A stretch of DNA of 64,000 nt, from contig CAWFWE010000011.1 in the NCBI GenBank assembly GCA_963819475.1, positions 1 to 64,000 on the forward strand, written 5' to 3'. This DNA comes from DASUAS01 sp963819475 (GTDB lineage Bacteria > Actinomycetota > Acidimicrobiia > IMCC26256 > DASPTH01). Shown one piece after another: positions 25,248-34,670 of the stretch. The notes beneath the pieces are model-generated. The model was not told the DNA's origin. It was given only the letters and a program-made list of their open reading frames with translations, and made no database searches. The translations under genes and the position numbers were made by a program. Numbering within the stretch: position 1 is the stretch's first letter; every line of letters starts with the position of its first letter.

Positions 25248-28200
25248 ACAACGGTTGGCTCCGACGGCTCTGGCCGTTCCTCGCGCGTCACAAGCGCAAG
25301 GTCTTCACTGCGTTCGGCGTCTCGCTCGGGACCACGCTCATCACCGTCCTCATCCCGCTCATCGAGCGGTCGGTCGTCGACAACGTGATCGTGGAGCAGA
25401 GCCAGGCGCTGTGGCCATTGCTCGTGCTGCTCGTCGGCCTCGGCGCGGTCAACTTCGTGCTCTCGTACATCCGCCGGTTCGTCGGCGGTCGATTCGCGTT
25501 CGACGTGCAGCACGACCTGCGCACCACCATCTTCGAGCGCGTGCAGCGCCTCGACTTCGCCCGTCACGACCAGCTGCCCACCGGTCAGGTCGTCTCGCGC
25601 GCGAGCTCCGACCTCGCGCTGGTCCAGGCGCTCCTGAGCTTCCTCCCCCTGGCGACCGGGAACGTGGTGCTCCTCGTGCTCTCGCTCGTCGTGATGTTCG
25701 TGCTCTCGCCGCTGCTCACGCTGATCGTGCTCGCGATCGTGCCCGCCCTGCTGTTCGTGTCGCTGCGGTTGCGGCGGGTGATGTTCCCCGCCCAGTGGGA
25801 CTCGCTGCAGCGTGCCGGCGAGGTGGCGGGCGTGGTCGACGAGGCGGTCAACGGCGTGCGCGTCGTGAAGGGCTTCGGCCAGGAGGACCGCGAGCTGGCC
25901 GGCCTCACCGACGCCGCGGAGGGCCTCTACCGTTCGCGGGTCCGCACGGTGCGGCTCCAGGCGCGGTACCAGTCGGCGCTCCAGACCATCCCCGCCCTCG
26001 GCCAGGTCGGCGTGCTCGCCCTCGGCGGGTGGCTGGCCATCCAGGGCCAGATCAGCATCGGCACGTTCCTCGCCTTCTCCACCTACCTCGTGCAGCTCCT
26101 CGCGCCGGTGCGCATGTTCGCCGGGATGGTGGCGGTGGCCGAGCAGGCGCGTGCGGGCACCGAGCGGATCTTCGAGTTGATCGACTCGAACCCACTCGTC
26201 ACCGAGCGGCCGGACGCGCCGCCGCTCCGGGCGACCACCGCCGAGATCACCTTCGACCACGTCGGTTACGGGTACCTGCGCTCGGAACCGGTGCTGCAAG
26301 ACTTCTCGCTGCGGGTGGCGCCGGGCGAGACGGTCGCGCTGGTCGGCGCTTCGGGGTCGGGCAAATCGACGGTGAGCCTGCTCCTCCCCCGCTTCTACGA
26401 CGTGCAGGAGGGCAGCATCCGGATCGACGGCGTCGACGTGCGCGACGTCACCCTCGACTCGGTGCGCCGCGAGATCGGCATCGTGTTCGAGGACGCCTTC
26501 CTGTTCTCCGACACCGTGCGCGCGAACATCGCCTACGGCCGCCCCGACGCGTCGGACCACGACGTCGAGCGCGCGGCGCGCGTCGCGGGCGCGCACGACT
26601 TCGTCATGGAGCTCCCGCTCGGCTACGACACCGTGGTCGGCGAACGCGGGCTCACGCTGTCGGGCGGTCAGCGCCAGCGCATCTCCATCGCGCGTGCGGT
26701 GCTCACGGACCCTCGCGTGCTCGTGCTCGACGACGCCACGTCGTCGGTCGACACGCGCACCGAGGAGCAGATCCACGCCACGTTGCGCGAGATCATGGCC
26801 GACCGCACGACGGTGCTCATCGCCCACCGGCGCTCGACCCTGCGCCTCGCCGACCGCATCGTGCTGGTGGCGGACGGCCGTGCCACGGACAGCGGCACCC
26901 ACGAAGAGCTGCTGGCGTCATCGCCCGAGTACCGCGCGCTGCTCCACGGTCCCGGCGACGACCTCGAGGACGACGAGGCGGTCGAACCCGACCGCGACGC
27001 GCCCGACGGCAGCGGCGTGACGACGTCACTGTGGGACCGCGCCGCGGACGCCGAGGCGGTGCGCGCCTTCGTCGCCACCACCGGGCCCGCAGTGGCGCGG
27101 AGTGGCTTCGGGGGCAGCGGCGCGTCCGCGCGCGGCGCCGGCGGCGGGATCGCGCTGGCCCCCACGCCGGAGCTGCTGGCCGCGGTCGACGATTTGCCAC
27201 CGGCCGACGACGAGCCCGATATCGACGTCGCCGCCGAAGCCGCGGGGAGCGAGCACTTCCGCCTCCGGGCGTTCCTTCGACCCTACCGCCGCCCCCTCCT
27301 GATCGGATTCGGGTTGATCGTGATCGACACGCTCCTCACGTTGGCGGGCCCGTTCCTGGTCGCGCAGGGCCTGAACGAGGGCGTGCAGCACCACGCCGAG
27401 GGCGCGTTGTGGACCGCGTCGGTGCTCTTCCTGGGCGCGACACTCGTCGACTGGGTCGTCACTTGGGCCTACACGCGCTACACCGGTCGTACCGCCGAGC
27501 GTCTCCTCTTCGCGCTGCGCATCCGCATCTTCGCCCACCTGCAGCGCCTCGCGCTCGACTACTACGACCGCGAGATGTCGGGCCGGATCATGACCCGCAT
27601 GACCACCGACGTCGACGCGTTCGCGCAGCTGCTGCAGACCGGCCTCATCACCGCCCTCGTCAACATCCTCAGCTTCGTCGGCGTGCTGGTCGTGCTGAGC
27701 CTGTTGAGCTGGCCGCTCACGCTGGGCGTACTCGTGCTCGTTCCCCCGCTCTTGGTTGCCACCGTGTGGTTCGGCCGCCGCTCGGCACGTGCGTACGCGC
27801 ACGCCCGGGAGACGATCTCCACCGTCAACACCGAGTTCCAGGAGAGCATCTCGGGGGTGCGGGAGGCCCAGGCGTACGTGCAGGAGGAGCGGAACATCGA
27901 GTCGTTCCACGCCACCGCGCGCCGCTACCTCGACGCGCGGCTGCAGACGCAGGTGCTCCAGGCGCTCTACTTCCCGTTCATCCTGTTCCTCGCCACGTGC
28001 GGCGACGCGATGGTGCTCGCGCTCGGCAGCGCGCTCGTGCACGACGGCACCATCGCCGCGGGCACCGTCATCGCGTTCCTGCTCTACCTCGACCAGTTCT
28101 TCGCACCGGTCCAGCAGCTGTCCCAGGTGTTCGATCAGTGGCAGCAGGCGGTGGCGTCGATGACGAAGATCAACGAGCTCATGCAGACACCGGTGGCCAC

Positions 28201-29002
28201 GCCCGACGCGGTCGAACCCGTCGTCCCCGCGCACCTCCGCGGCGCCCTGTGCTTCAACGGCGTGCGCTTCTCCTACCCGGGCACCGGACGGGAGATCCTG
28301 CACGGCATCGACCTCGAGGTCGTCGCCGGCGAGACGGTGGCGCTCGTGGGCGAGACCGGCGCGGGCAAGTCCACGTTGGTCAAGCTGGTGGCGCGCTTCT
28401 ACGACGCCGATTCCGGCCAGGTGCTCGTCGACGGTGTCCCCGTCACCGATCTGGACCTGCGCGCGTACCGCCGTCGGCTCGGCTACGTACCCCAGGAGGC
28501 CTTCCTCTTCTCCGGCACCGTGCGCGACAACATCGCGTACGGCCGGCCGGACGCGTCCGACGCCGAGGTGGAGCAGGCCGCGCGCGCGGTCGGAGCGCAC
28601 GACTTCATCGCCGGCCTGCGCGGCGGGTACCTCCACCCGGTGACCGAGCGCGGCCGGTCACTGTCGGCGGGGCAGCGGCAGCTCCTCTGCCTGGCCCGCG
28701 CGCTCCTGGTGGATCCGGCGATCCTGCTGCTCGACGAGGCGACGGCGAACCTCGACCTCAGCACCGAGGCACGGGTGCAACGGGCGATGGGCGTGGTCTC
28801 GCGCGACCGCACCACGTTGTTGATCGCCCACCGCCTGCAGACCGCCCGCACCGCCGACCGGATCGTGGTGGTCGACGACGGGCGAATCGTCGAGACCGGC
28901 AGCCACGCGGAGCTGCTGGAACGCGGCGGCCCCTACGCCGAGCTCTGGAACCGCAACCTCGACGCCTCGATCTCGCCGTACGCCGCCTCGCGGCCCTCGT
29001 AG
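25244..29002 (+). CDS. Fused double ABC exporter (TMD-NBD-TMD-NBD)
   Basis: A 1252-residue inner-membrane exporter with two complete half-transporters in one chain. NBD1 has Walker A GASGSGKST (about residue 368), signature LSGGQRQR (471) and Walker B VLVLDDATS (492). NBD2 has GETGAGKST (1035), LSAGQRQL (1139) and LLLDEATANLD (1161). NBD1 has Asp in place of the catalytic Glu after Walker B, and its Q-loop reads VFEDAF instead of VPQEAF. One ATP site is therefore degenerate, as in heterodimeric exporters. A ~100-residue acidic linker (residues about 570-670) joins the halves. It is coupled to the MarR gene, which suggests drug or lipid export. Confidence 0.92.
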   Translation: MNNGWLRRLWPFLARHKRKVFTAFGVSLGTTLITVLIPLIERSVVDNVIVEQSQALWPLLVLLVGLGAVNFVLSYIRRFVGGRFAFDVQHDLRTTIFERVQRLDFARHDQLPTGQVVSRASSDLALVQALLSFLPLATGNVVLLVLSLVVMFVLSPLLTLIVLAIVPALLFVSLRLRRVMFPAQWDSLQRAGEVAGVVDEAVNGVRVVKGFGQEDRELAGLTDAAEGLYRSRVRTVRLQARYQSALQTIPALGQVGVLALGGWLAIQGQISIGTFLAFSTYLVQLLAPVRMFAGMVAVAEQARAGTERIFELIDSNPLVTERPDAPPLRATTAEITFDHVGYGYLRSEPVLQDFSLRVAPGETVALVGASGSGKSTVSLLLPRFYDVQEGSIRIDGVDVRDVTLDSVRREIGIVFEDAFLFSDTVRANIAYGRPDASDHDVERAARVAGAHDFVMELPLGYDTVVGERGLTLSGGQRQRISIARAVLTDPRVLVLDDATSSVDTRTEEQIHATLREIMADRTTVLIAHRRSTLRLADRIVLVADGRATDSGTHEELLASSPEYRALLHGPGDDLEDDEAVEPDRDAPDGSGVTTSLWDRAADAEAVRAFVATTGPAVARSGFGGSGASARGAGGGIALAPTPELLAAVDDLPPADDEPDIDVAAEAAGSEHFRLRAFLRPYRRPLLIGFGLIVIDTLLTLAGPFLVAQGLNEGVQHHAEGALWTASVLFLGATLVDWVVTWAYTRYTGRTAERLLFALRIRIFAHLQRLALDYYDREMSGRIMTRMTTDVDAFAQLLQTGLITALVNILSFVGVLVVLSLLSWPLTLGVLVLVPPLLVATVWFGRRSARAYAHARETISTVNTEFQESISGVREAQAYVQEERNIESFHATARRYLDARLQTQVLQALYFPFILFLATCGDAMVLALGSALVHDGTIAAGTVIAFLLYLDQFFAPVQQLSQVFDQWQQAVASMTKINELMQTPVATPDAVEPVVPAHLRGALCFNGVRFSYPGTGREILHGIDLEVVAGETVALVGETGAGKSTLVKLVARFYDADSGQVLVDGVPVTDLDLRAYRRRLGYVPQEAFLFSGTVRDNIAYGRPDASDAEVEQAARAVGAHDFIAGLRGGYLHPVTERGRSLSAGQRQLLCLARALLVDPAILLLDEATANLDLSTEARVQRAMGVVSRDRTTLLIAHRLQTARTADRIVVVDDGRIVETGSHAELLERGGPYAELWNRNLDASISPYAASRPS

Positions 29003-29430
29003 CCGCGGGTGGTCGAGTTCTTCTCCGGCTCCAGCATCTTGTAGACGTCGAAGAAGTGCTCGATCTCGTCGAGCAGGCGCCCCGGCAGCTCGCTCAGGTC
29101 GTGCACCTCCTCGTAGATGGGGTCGTGCTGGGGCACGCAGAGGATCTTGGCGTCGGGACCCTTCTCGTCCTCCATCCAGAACACGCCGACCGCCCGCACC
29201 TCCACCCAGCAGCCGGGGAAGGTCGGGTCCTCGAGCAGCACCAACACGTCGAGGGGGTCGCCGTCGAGCGCCAGCGTGTCGGGGACGAAGCCGTAGTCGG
29301 CCGGGTACACCGTGGCCGAGAAGAGACGCCGGTCGAGGCGGATCAGGTGCCGTTCGTGGTCGTACTCGTACTTGTTGCGGCTGCCGCGCGGGATCTCGAT
29401 GACGACGTCGAAGGTCTCGCCGGGGTTCAC
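28933..29430 (-). CDS. ppa: Inorganic pyrophosphatase (family I)
   Basis: Soluble enzyme of 165 residues that hydrolyses pyrophosphate and so drives biosynthetic reactions. Active-site segments are FDVVIEIPRGSRNKYEYD, the motif YPADYGFVPDT and the metal-binding Asp cluster GDPLDVLVLLEDP, then DEKGPDAKILCVP. The GTG at 29430 overlaps the stop of the upstream MFS gene (GTGA). The last 70 bases overlap the end of the convergent ABC exporter gene; the protein length is normal, so this overlap looks real. Confidence 0.95.
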   Translation of the reverse strand: MNPGETFDVVIEIPRGSRNKYEYDHERHLIRLDRRLFSATVYPADYGFVPDTLALDGDPLDVLVLLEDPTFPGCWVEVRAVGVFWMEDEKGPDAKILCVPQHDPIYEEVHDLSELPGRLLDEIEHFFDVYKMLEPEKNSTTRGYEGREAAYGEIEASRLRFQSSA

Positions 29431-30887
29431 GCGCGAGATCCTGCCACGCGCGGTCCGACCTCGAAGCAGGGGATAGCCGGGTTGCCGCGGGGCACGGGCT
29501 CCACGAACACTGCACGCCGGATGGTCAGGAACGCGAGGACGCCCCCGACGGCTGAGAGCACGGCCGCGATGTACATCGCCCGCGAGAAGCCGTCGACCAG
29601 GTCGAGGCCCTGCTTGGCCGTGAGCCCCGCCGCGGCCGGCAGCACCGCCACCGCGAGGAGGCCCGCGATGCGCGCCACCGAGTTGTTGATGGCGGACGCG
29701 ATCCCGGCGTGAGAGTCGTCGACCGCTCCCAGCACGGTCGCGGTCAGCGGGGCCACGGTGAGCGACAAGCCCAGCCCGAGCACGATCAGCGCGGGGAACA
29801 CCGTCTCCCAGTAGGTGGTGCCGGGATCGACCCGGCCGAGCAGCATCATGCCCACCGCTACCACGAGGGGTCCAACGGTCATCGGGATGCGCGGGCCGAT
29901 GCGCTGCGCGAGCGCGCCCGCCCGGGCCGAGAGCAGCAGCATGCAGGCGGTGATCGGGAGCAACGAAGCGCCCGCCTCCAGCGCGGAGTAGCCGAGGTCG
30001 GTCTGGAGGTGCACCACGAGCAGGAACGTGACCGTGCCCAGCGCGGCGTACACCGCAAAGGTGACCGCGTTGGCACCCGAGAACTGCTCCGAACGGAAGA
30101 TGCCCAACGGGACCATCGGGTTCTGCTCGCGCGCCTCGACCATGAGGAAGGCGACGAGGGCGAGCACCCCCACCACGCCGAGCGCGACCGACGCGAGCTT
30201 CCACCCGTTGCCGGGACCCTCGATGAGGGCGTACACCAGTCCGGCGAGCCCGACGGTGAGCAGCGCGCTCCCGGCCACGTCGAGGTGGGCACCGGCGTGC
30301 TCGTCGCGCGATTCGGGGACGTGCACCCGCGCGATCCAGACCGCGGCGGCGGCGATCGGCAGGTTGATCACGAAGACCCAGCGCCACGACACCGAGTCGA
30401 TGAGGTACCCGCCCAGGAAGGGGCCGAGGGCGGTGGCGATGCCGCCGAGCCCCGACCACGCGCCGATGGCCCGGCCCCGGTCGTCGGTGGCGAACGACGC
30501 CGACACGATCGCGAGGCTGTTGGGCACCACCAGCGCCGCCGCCGCGCCCTGCACGCACCGCGCCGCGATCAACGAGCCGGTGTCGGGGGCGATTGCGCAC
30601 AGCAGCGACGTGAGCGCGAACGAAACCAGCCCGATCTCGAAGATCCGGCGCCGGCCGTAGCGGTCACCGAGCGAACCACCGAGCACGAGGAGCGAACCGA
30701 GGGTGAGCAGATACCCGGTGAGGACCCACTGCAGATCGCCGAGGTTCGCGTCCAGGTCGCGGGAGATCGCGGGCAGGGCCGCGTTCACGACCGTGCCGTC
30801 GAGGAAGGCGACCCCCGAGCCGAGCACCGCGGCGGCGACGACCCAGCGACCTTTCGCGGTGCCCATGTGCAAGCCGGGGGAACTCAT
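29427..30887 (-). CDS. MFS drug exporter, DHA2 (EmrB/QacA) type
   Basis: A 486-residue membrane protein with about 14 transmembrane helices, expected to expel drugs or toxic metabolites using the proton gradient. The N-terminus has the family motif LDGTVVNAALPAIS. Motif A is GGSLGDRYGRRR after helix 2 and motif C is GPFLGGYLIDSVSWRWVF. The ATG at 30887 starts just ahead of helix 1. It is coupled to ppa by a 4-base overlap and diverges from leuC, whose start is only 36 bases away. Confidence 0.9.
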   Translation of the reverse strand: MSSPGLHMGTAKGRWVVAAAVLGSGVAFLDGTVVNAALPAISRDLDANLGDLQWVLTGYLLTLGSLLVLGGSLGDRYGRRRIFEIGLVSFALTSLLCAIAPDTGSLIAARCVQGAAAALVVPNSLAIVSASFATDDRGRAIGAWSGLGGIATALGPFLGGYLIDSVSWRWVFVINLPIAAAAVWIARVHVPESRDEHAGAHLDVAGSALLTVGLAGLVYALIEGPGNGWKLASVALGVVGVLALVAFLMVEAREQNPMVPLGIFRSEQFSGANAVTFAVYAALGTVTFLLVVHLQTDLGYSALEAGASLLPITACMLLLSARAGALAQRIGPRIPMTVGPLVVAVGMMLLGRVDPGTTYWETVFPALIVLGLGLSLTVAPLTATVLGAVDDSHAGIASAINNSVARIAGLLAVAVLPAAAGLTAKQGLDLVDGFSRAMYIAAVLSAVGGVLAFLTIRRAVFVEPVPRGNPAIPCFEVGPRVAGSRA

Positions 30888-30923
30888 ACGAGCAGTGAAG
30901 CACGCGCCTGGCAGAATCAGACC

Positions 30924-32324
30924 ATGCCCCGAACGCTCTCCGAGAAGGTGTGGGAACGCCACGTCGTGCGGCACGGCGAGGGCGAACCCGACCTCCTCTA
31001 CATCGACCTGCACCTGATCCACGAAGTCACGTCGCCCCAGGCGTTCGACGGGCTCCGCCTCGCCGGACGCACGGTCCGCCGGCCCGATCTCACCGTCGCC
31101 ACCATGGACCACAACGTGCCGACGGAGCACATCGACCGGCCGGTCGAGGACCCCATCTCGCGCAGGCAGATGGAGGTGCTCGCGGCGAATTGCGCCGAGT
31201 TCGGCATCCGGCTCTACCCGATGGGCGCGCCCGGCCAGGGCATCGTGCACGTCATCGGCCCGGAGCTCGGGCTCACACAGCCGGGCCTCACCATCGTCTG
31301 CGGCGACAGCCACACGTCGACGCACGGTGCGTTCGGCGCGCTGGCATTCGGCATCGGTACCAGCGAGGTCGAGCACGTGCTCGCGACCCAGACGCTCCCC
31401 CAGGCGCGCCCGGGCACGATGGCGGTCACCGTCGACGGCGAGCTGCCGCGTGGCGTCACCGCCAAGGACATCGTGCTTGCGATCATCAACCGCATCGGCA
31501 CCGGCGGTGGCATCGGCTCGATCATCGAGTACCGCGGCTCGGCGATCCGCGCGCTCTCCATGGAAGGGCGCATGACCGTCTGCAACATGTCGATCGAAGC
31601 GGGTGCGCGTGCGGGGCTCGTCGCGCCCGACGACACCACGTTCTCCTACCTCGAGGGCCGCGAGTTCGCACCGTCGGGCGCGGCGTGGGAACGCGCCGTC
31701 GACGACTGGCGCTCGCTCGTCACCGACAACGCCGCCGCGTTCGACAAGGAGGTCGTGCTCGACGCCGCCGCGCTCAAGCCGTCGGTCACGTGGGGCACCA
31801 ACCCGGCGCAGTCCGTCTTCATCGACGAAGCAGTGCCGAGCCCCGACTCGTTCGCCGATCCGGACGCGCGCGACAGCGCCAAGCGGGCGCAGGCCTACAT
31901 GGGGCTGAAGCCGGGCACGCCGGTGCGCGAGATCCTCGTCGACACCGTGTTCATCGGGTCGTGCACGAACTCCCGCATCGAGGACCTGCGGGCCGCGGCC
32001 GCGGTGGCCGCCGGGCGAAAGGTACGCGACGGGGTGCGCACGCTGGTGGTCCCGGGGTCGATGAGCGTGAAGGCCGCGGCCGAGGCCGAAGGGCTGCACG
32101 AGGTGTTCCTGGCTGCCGGCTTCGACTGGCGGGAGGCCGGCTGCTCGATGTGCCTGGCGATGAACCCGGACAAGCTGGCGGTCGGCGAGCGGTGCGCGTC
32201 CACATCGAACCGCAACTTCGAGGGCCGGCAGGGCAAGGGCGGGCGTACGCACCTGGTGTCACCGGAGGTGGCCGTCGCCACCGCCATCGCCGGCCACTTC
32301 GCCACCCCCGACGACCTCGACTAG
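30924..32324 (+). CDS. leuC: 3-isopropylmalate dehydratase large subunit
   Basis: Aconitase-family [4Fe-4S] enzyme (466 residues) that, with LeuD, isomerises 2- to 3-isopropylmalate; it also acts on citramalate made by CimA. Signatures are VATMDHNVPT, the HTSTHGAFGALAFGIGTSEV block, the first cluster Cys in FIGSCTNSR (about residue 347) and the other two in EAGCSMCLAMN (about residue 406). The C-terminal part SNRNFEGRQGKGGRTHLVSP binds substrate. CAGAAT (30912-30917) lies 6 bases before the ATG. Confidence 0.97.
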   Translation: MPRTLSEKVWERHVVRHGEGEPDLLYIDLHLIHEVTSPQAFDGLRLAGRTVRRPDLTVATMDHNVPTEHIDRPVEDPISRRQMEVLAANCAEFGIRLYPMGAPGQGIVHVIGPELGLTQPGLTIVCGDSHTSTHGAFGALAFGIGTSEVEHVLATQTLPQARPGTMAVTVDGELPRGVTAKDIVLAIINRIGTGGGIGSIIEYRGSAIRALSMEGRMTVCNMSIEAGARAGLVAPDDTTFSYLEGREFAPSGAAWERAVDDWRSLVTDNAAAFDKEVVLDAAALKPSVTWGTNPAQSVFIDEAVPSPDSFADPDARDSAKRAQAYMGLKPGTPVREILVDTVFIGSCTNSRIEDLRAAAAVAAGRKVRDGVRTLVVPGSMSVKAAAEAEGLHEVFLAAGFDWREAGCSMCLAMNPDKLAVGERCASTSNRNFEGRQGKGGRTHLVSPEVAVATAIAGHFATPDDLD

Positions 32325-32444
32325 GAGATGCAGCCGCGCCGTTGCCGGAGGCGGGACGGCGCCGCGGAATCGACCATCATGTGAGGAGATGCAGCCGCGC
32401 CGTTGCCGGAGGCGGGACGGCGCCGCGGAATCGACCAACAAGTG
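32323..32444. repeat. 61-bp tandem duplication between leuC and leuD
   Basis: Two nearly identical copies (32323-32383 and 32384-32444; differences are confined to the ends of the units) fill the leuC-leuD gap. Each begins with AGGAGATG and would encode an 18-residue Arg-rich peptide. The 15-base core CGCCGCGGAATCGAC occurs in both copies and again near 45550-45564. Confidence 0.85.
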
Positions 32445-32456
32445 AGGAGACCTGCC

Positions 32457-33062
32457 GTGCCGATGCAACCCGTCCGCGAGATCGTGGCCCGGGCCGTCCC
32501 CCTCGACCGCTCCGACGTCGACACCGACCAGATCATCCCGAGCGACTGGCTCAAGCGGGTCGAGCGCACCGGGTTCGGCGAGGGGCTGTTCTCGGAGTGG
32601 CGCGAGAGCTCGGACTTCGTGCTCAACCAGGAGCAGTTCGACGGCGCGCAGATCCTGGTGGCCGGGCCCAACTTCGGCACCGGCTCGTCGCGGGAGCACG
32701 CGCCGTGGGCCCTCGAGGACTACGGGTTCCGGGCGGTGATCTCGGCGCGGTTCGCCGACATCTTCCGCAACAACTGCCTCAAGATCGGGTTGCTGCCGGT
32801 GGAGCTCCCCGCCGACGTCGTGACCCGCATCATGCGCACCATCGAGGACGATCCGTCGGTCGAGATCGTCATCGACGTCGTCGACCGGCGCGTCGCCGTC
32901 CCGGCCATCGACCTCGACGAGCCCTTCGACCTCGAGGATTTCCACCACTACCGCCTGCTCGAAGGCCTCGACGACATCGGCATCACCCTTCGCCACGTCG
33001 CCGACATCGACACCTTCGAGGCGCAGCGCCCCAGCTGGACGCCCCGGGTCCCCGCCAGCTGA
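32457..33062 (+). CDS. leuD: 3-isopropylmalate dehydratase small subunit
   Basis: The 201-residue swivel-domain partner of LeuC. Signatures are DVDTDQIIPSDWLKRV, the loop GPNFGTGSSREHAPWALEDYG and ISARFADIFRNNCLKIGLLP. The GTG at 32457 is chosen because AGGAGA lies 7 bases upstream; an ATG two codons later is possible. It is separated from leuC by a tandem duplication but is surely co-transcribed. Confidence 0.96.
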   Translation: MPMQPVREIVARAVPLDRSDVDTDQIIPSDWLKRVERTGFGEGLFSEWRESSDFVLNQEQFDGAQILVAGPNFGTGSSREHAPWALEDYGFRAVISARFADIFRNNCLKIGLLPVELPADVVTRIMRTIEDDPSVEIVIDVVDRRVAVPAIDLDEPFDLEDFHHYRLLEGLDDIGITLRHVADIDTFEAQRPSWTPRVPAS

Positions 33063-33077
33063 CCCGAGCGACCGGGG

Positions 33078-33896
33078 TTACGGCTGCAGGAGCTGACGGA
33101 GGCGGCGGGTGGCGATCCTCAGGCCGACGGCACCGAGGATGGCGAGGTAGGCGACGTTGAGGAGCATGGTCCAGGTCAGCTGGCCGGTGGTGAGGCCGCG
33201 CTCCAGCGCGACGCCCTGGTAGAGCGGCGTGCACCGCACCACCCACTGCAGCCCCTCCGGGTACTGCGACAACGGGAAGAACGTCGCCGCGAACAGGAAC
33301 ATCGGGATCAGCGCGAGGTTCACGAAGTCGAAGTCGGTCCACGACCGCATGTACGTCGTCGCCGCGATTCCCGCACCCGCGAAGCCGAACGCGATCAACG
33401 CCGCCGCGGGCAGCGCGAGCACCGCCCACCACGAGCTCACCAGCCCGACGAGCAGCATCGTCAGCAGGAACGCCGCCGAGTAGATCGCGCCCCGGATCAG
33501 CGCCCACGTCAGCTCACCCCGCGCGATGTCGCCGACCTCGAGCGGCGTGGCCAGCATCGCGTCGTACGTGTGCGCGTACTTGAACTTGAAGAAGAAGTTG
33601 AACGTCGTGTCGAGCACTGCGCCGTTCATCGCTGCCGCCGCCATGAGCCCCGGCGCGACGAACTGGTCGTACGGGATCGGCTGCCCGCCCGGCCCCGGCA
33701 CCTTCCCCACCAGCCCGCCGACGCCGATGCCGATCGACAGCAGGTAGAGCAACGGCTCGAACAGGCCGGTGACGAACGCCAGCCACATGCGCCGGTAGGC
33801 CAGCACGTTGCGCTCGACGACGCGCAAGGCGCCGCGCCCCGTCGACCCCGCGCTGCGGCGGCGGCCGGCCTCCTTGACCGCGATGGCCGAGATCAT
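33078..33896 (-). CDS. ABC-2 type exporter permease (second)
   Basis: A 272-residue permease with six predicted transmembrane helices, of the ABC-2/DrrB class. Recognisable parts are RRMWLAFVTGLFEPLLYLLSI in helix 1, the amphipathic segment FKFKYAHTYDAMLATPLEV before helix 3, and LIPMFLFAATFFPLSQYPEG near the end. The ATG at 33896 overlaps the stop of the upstream permease (ATGA). Together with the other permease and the ATPase it forms an exporter of unknown substrate. Confidence 0.9.
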   Translation of the reverse strand: MISAIAVKEAGRRRSAGSTGRGALRVVERNVLAYRRMWLAFVTGLFEPLLYLLSIGIGVGGLVGKVPGPGGQPIPYDQFVAPGLMAAAAMNGAVLDTTFNFFFKFKYAHTYDAMLATPLEVGDIARGELTWALIRGAIYSAAFLLTMLLVGLVSSWWAVLALPAAALIAFGFAGAGIAATTYMRSWTDFDFVNLALIPMFLFAATFFPLSQYPEGLQWVVRCTPLYQGVALERGLTTGQLTWTMLLNVAYLAILGAVGLRIATRRLRQLLQP

Positions 33897-34669
33897 GCCG
33901 TCAGCGCCCGGGTGAACCGCCGCACGCCCCACCAGCAGCCGGCCGCCAGCGCCGCGACCAGGAACGCCACGTGCCCCGCCACGGTTCCGAACGACGGCGA
34001 CGAGCCCGTCGTGGCGGCGCGGCACAGCTCGACCGCGTGCCACAGGGGCGAGAACCACGACACCGGCTCGAGCCAGTCGGGCAGCCGGCTGGTCGGGAAG
34101 AACGTGCCCGAGAACAGGAACAGCGGGAACAGCCCGATGCGCAGGATCACCGCGAACGGCAGGTCGCTCTCCTGCGTCACCGCGTACGCGTTCAGCGCGG
34201 CCGCGAACACCGATGCGCCCAGCACCGCAGCCGGGATGGCCAGCACGCCCCACCACGACGGCACGCCGCCCAGGATCGTCGCCACCAGGAGGAACACCGA
34301 CGCCGACAGGAGCACGCGGAGGCAGATCCACAGGACGTGCCCGGCGAACAGCGCGCCGGCGCCGATCGGCGTGGCCACTGCGGCGTGGTACGTGCGCATC
34401 CACTTGACCCCGCCGAGGACGGGCCAGAGCGACTCCCCCGCCGCCTGCATCATGGCGCTGGCGGCCATGAGCCCGGGCGTGACGAACACCAGGTAGTCGA
34501 CGCCGTTCACGCCCCCCGAGCCCTTGTTGACCAGGTCGCCGAGGCCGAGGCCCATGGCGGCGAGGAAGAGCAGCGGCGAGATCGTCGCCTGGAACACCGA
34601 CGCCTTCCAGAGGCGGCGCCACGCCAGCCATTCCTTCTCGACGATCCGCAGCGCGGTCGGCGTCGCCAC
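33893..34669 (-). CDS. ABC-2 type exporter permease (first)
   Basis: A 258-residue, six-helix permease related to its downstream neighbour (WKASVFQATISPLLFLAAMG, GGVKWMRTYHAAVATPIG, FPLFLFSGTFFPTSRLPDW). Two different permeases probably pair into one channel. The GTG at 34669 starts 1 base after the stop of the ATPase gene. No signal peptide beyond the first helix. Confidence 0.9.
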   Translation of the reverse strand: MATPTALRIVEKEWLAWRRLWKASVFQATISPLLFLAAMGLGLGDLVNKGSGGVNGVDYLVFVTPGLMAASAMMQAAGESLWPVLGGVKWMRTYHAAVATPIGAGALFAGHVLWICLRVLLSASVFLLVATILGGVPSWWGVLAIPAAVLGASVFAAALNAYAVTQESDLPFAVILRIGLFPLFLFSGTFFPTSRLPDWLEPVSWFSPLWHAVELCRAATTGSSPSFGTVAGHVAFLVAALAAGCWWGVRRFTRALTA

Positions 34670-34670
34670 G

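Noticed and set aside
25255..29712. 1485-residue open frame overlapping the ABC exporter
   Set aside because: It is a plus-one shadow of the exporter gene, rich in Arg and Pro, without any domain.
29427..32252. Very long N-terminal extension of the MFS gene across leuC
   Set aside because: The extension is a shadow of leuC. The transporter starts at the ATG at 30887, just before its first helix.
32328..32444. Two 18-codon frames in the leuC-leuD duplication considered as genes
   Set aside because: AGGAG abuts the ATG with no spacing, and the frames exist only because the unit was duplicated. Kept as a repeat, not as coding sequence.
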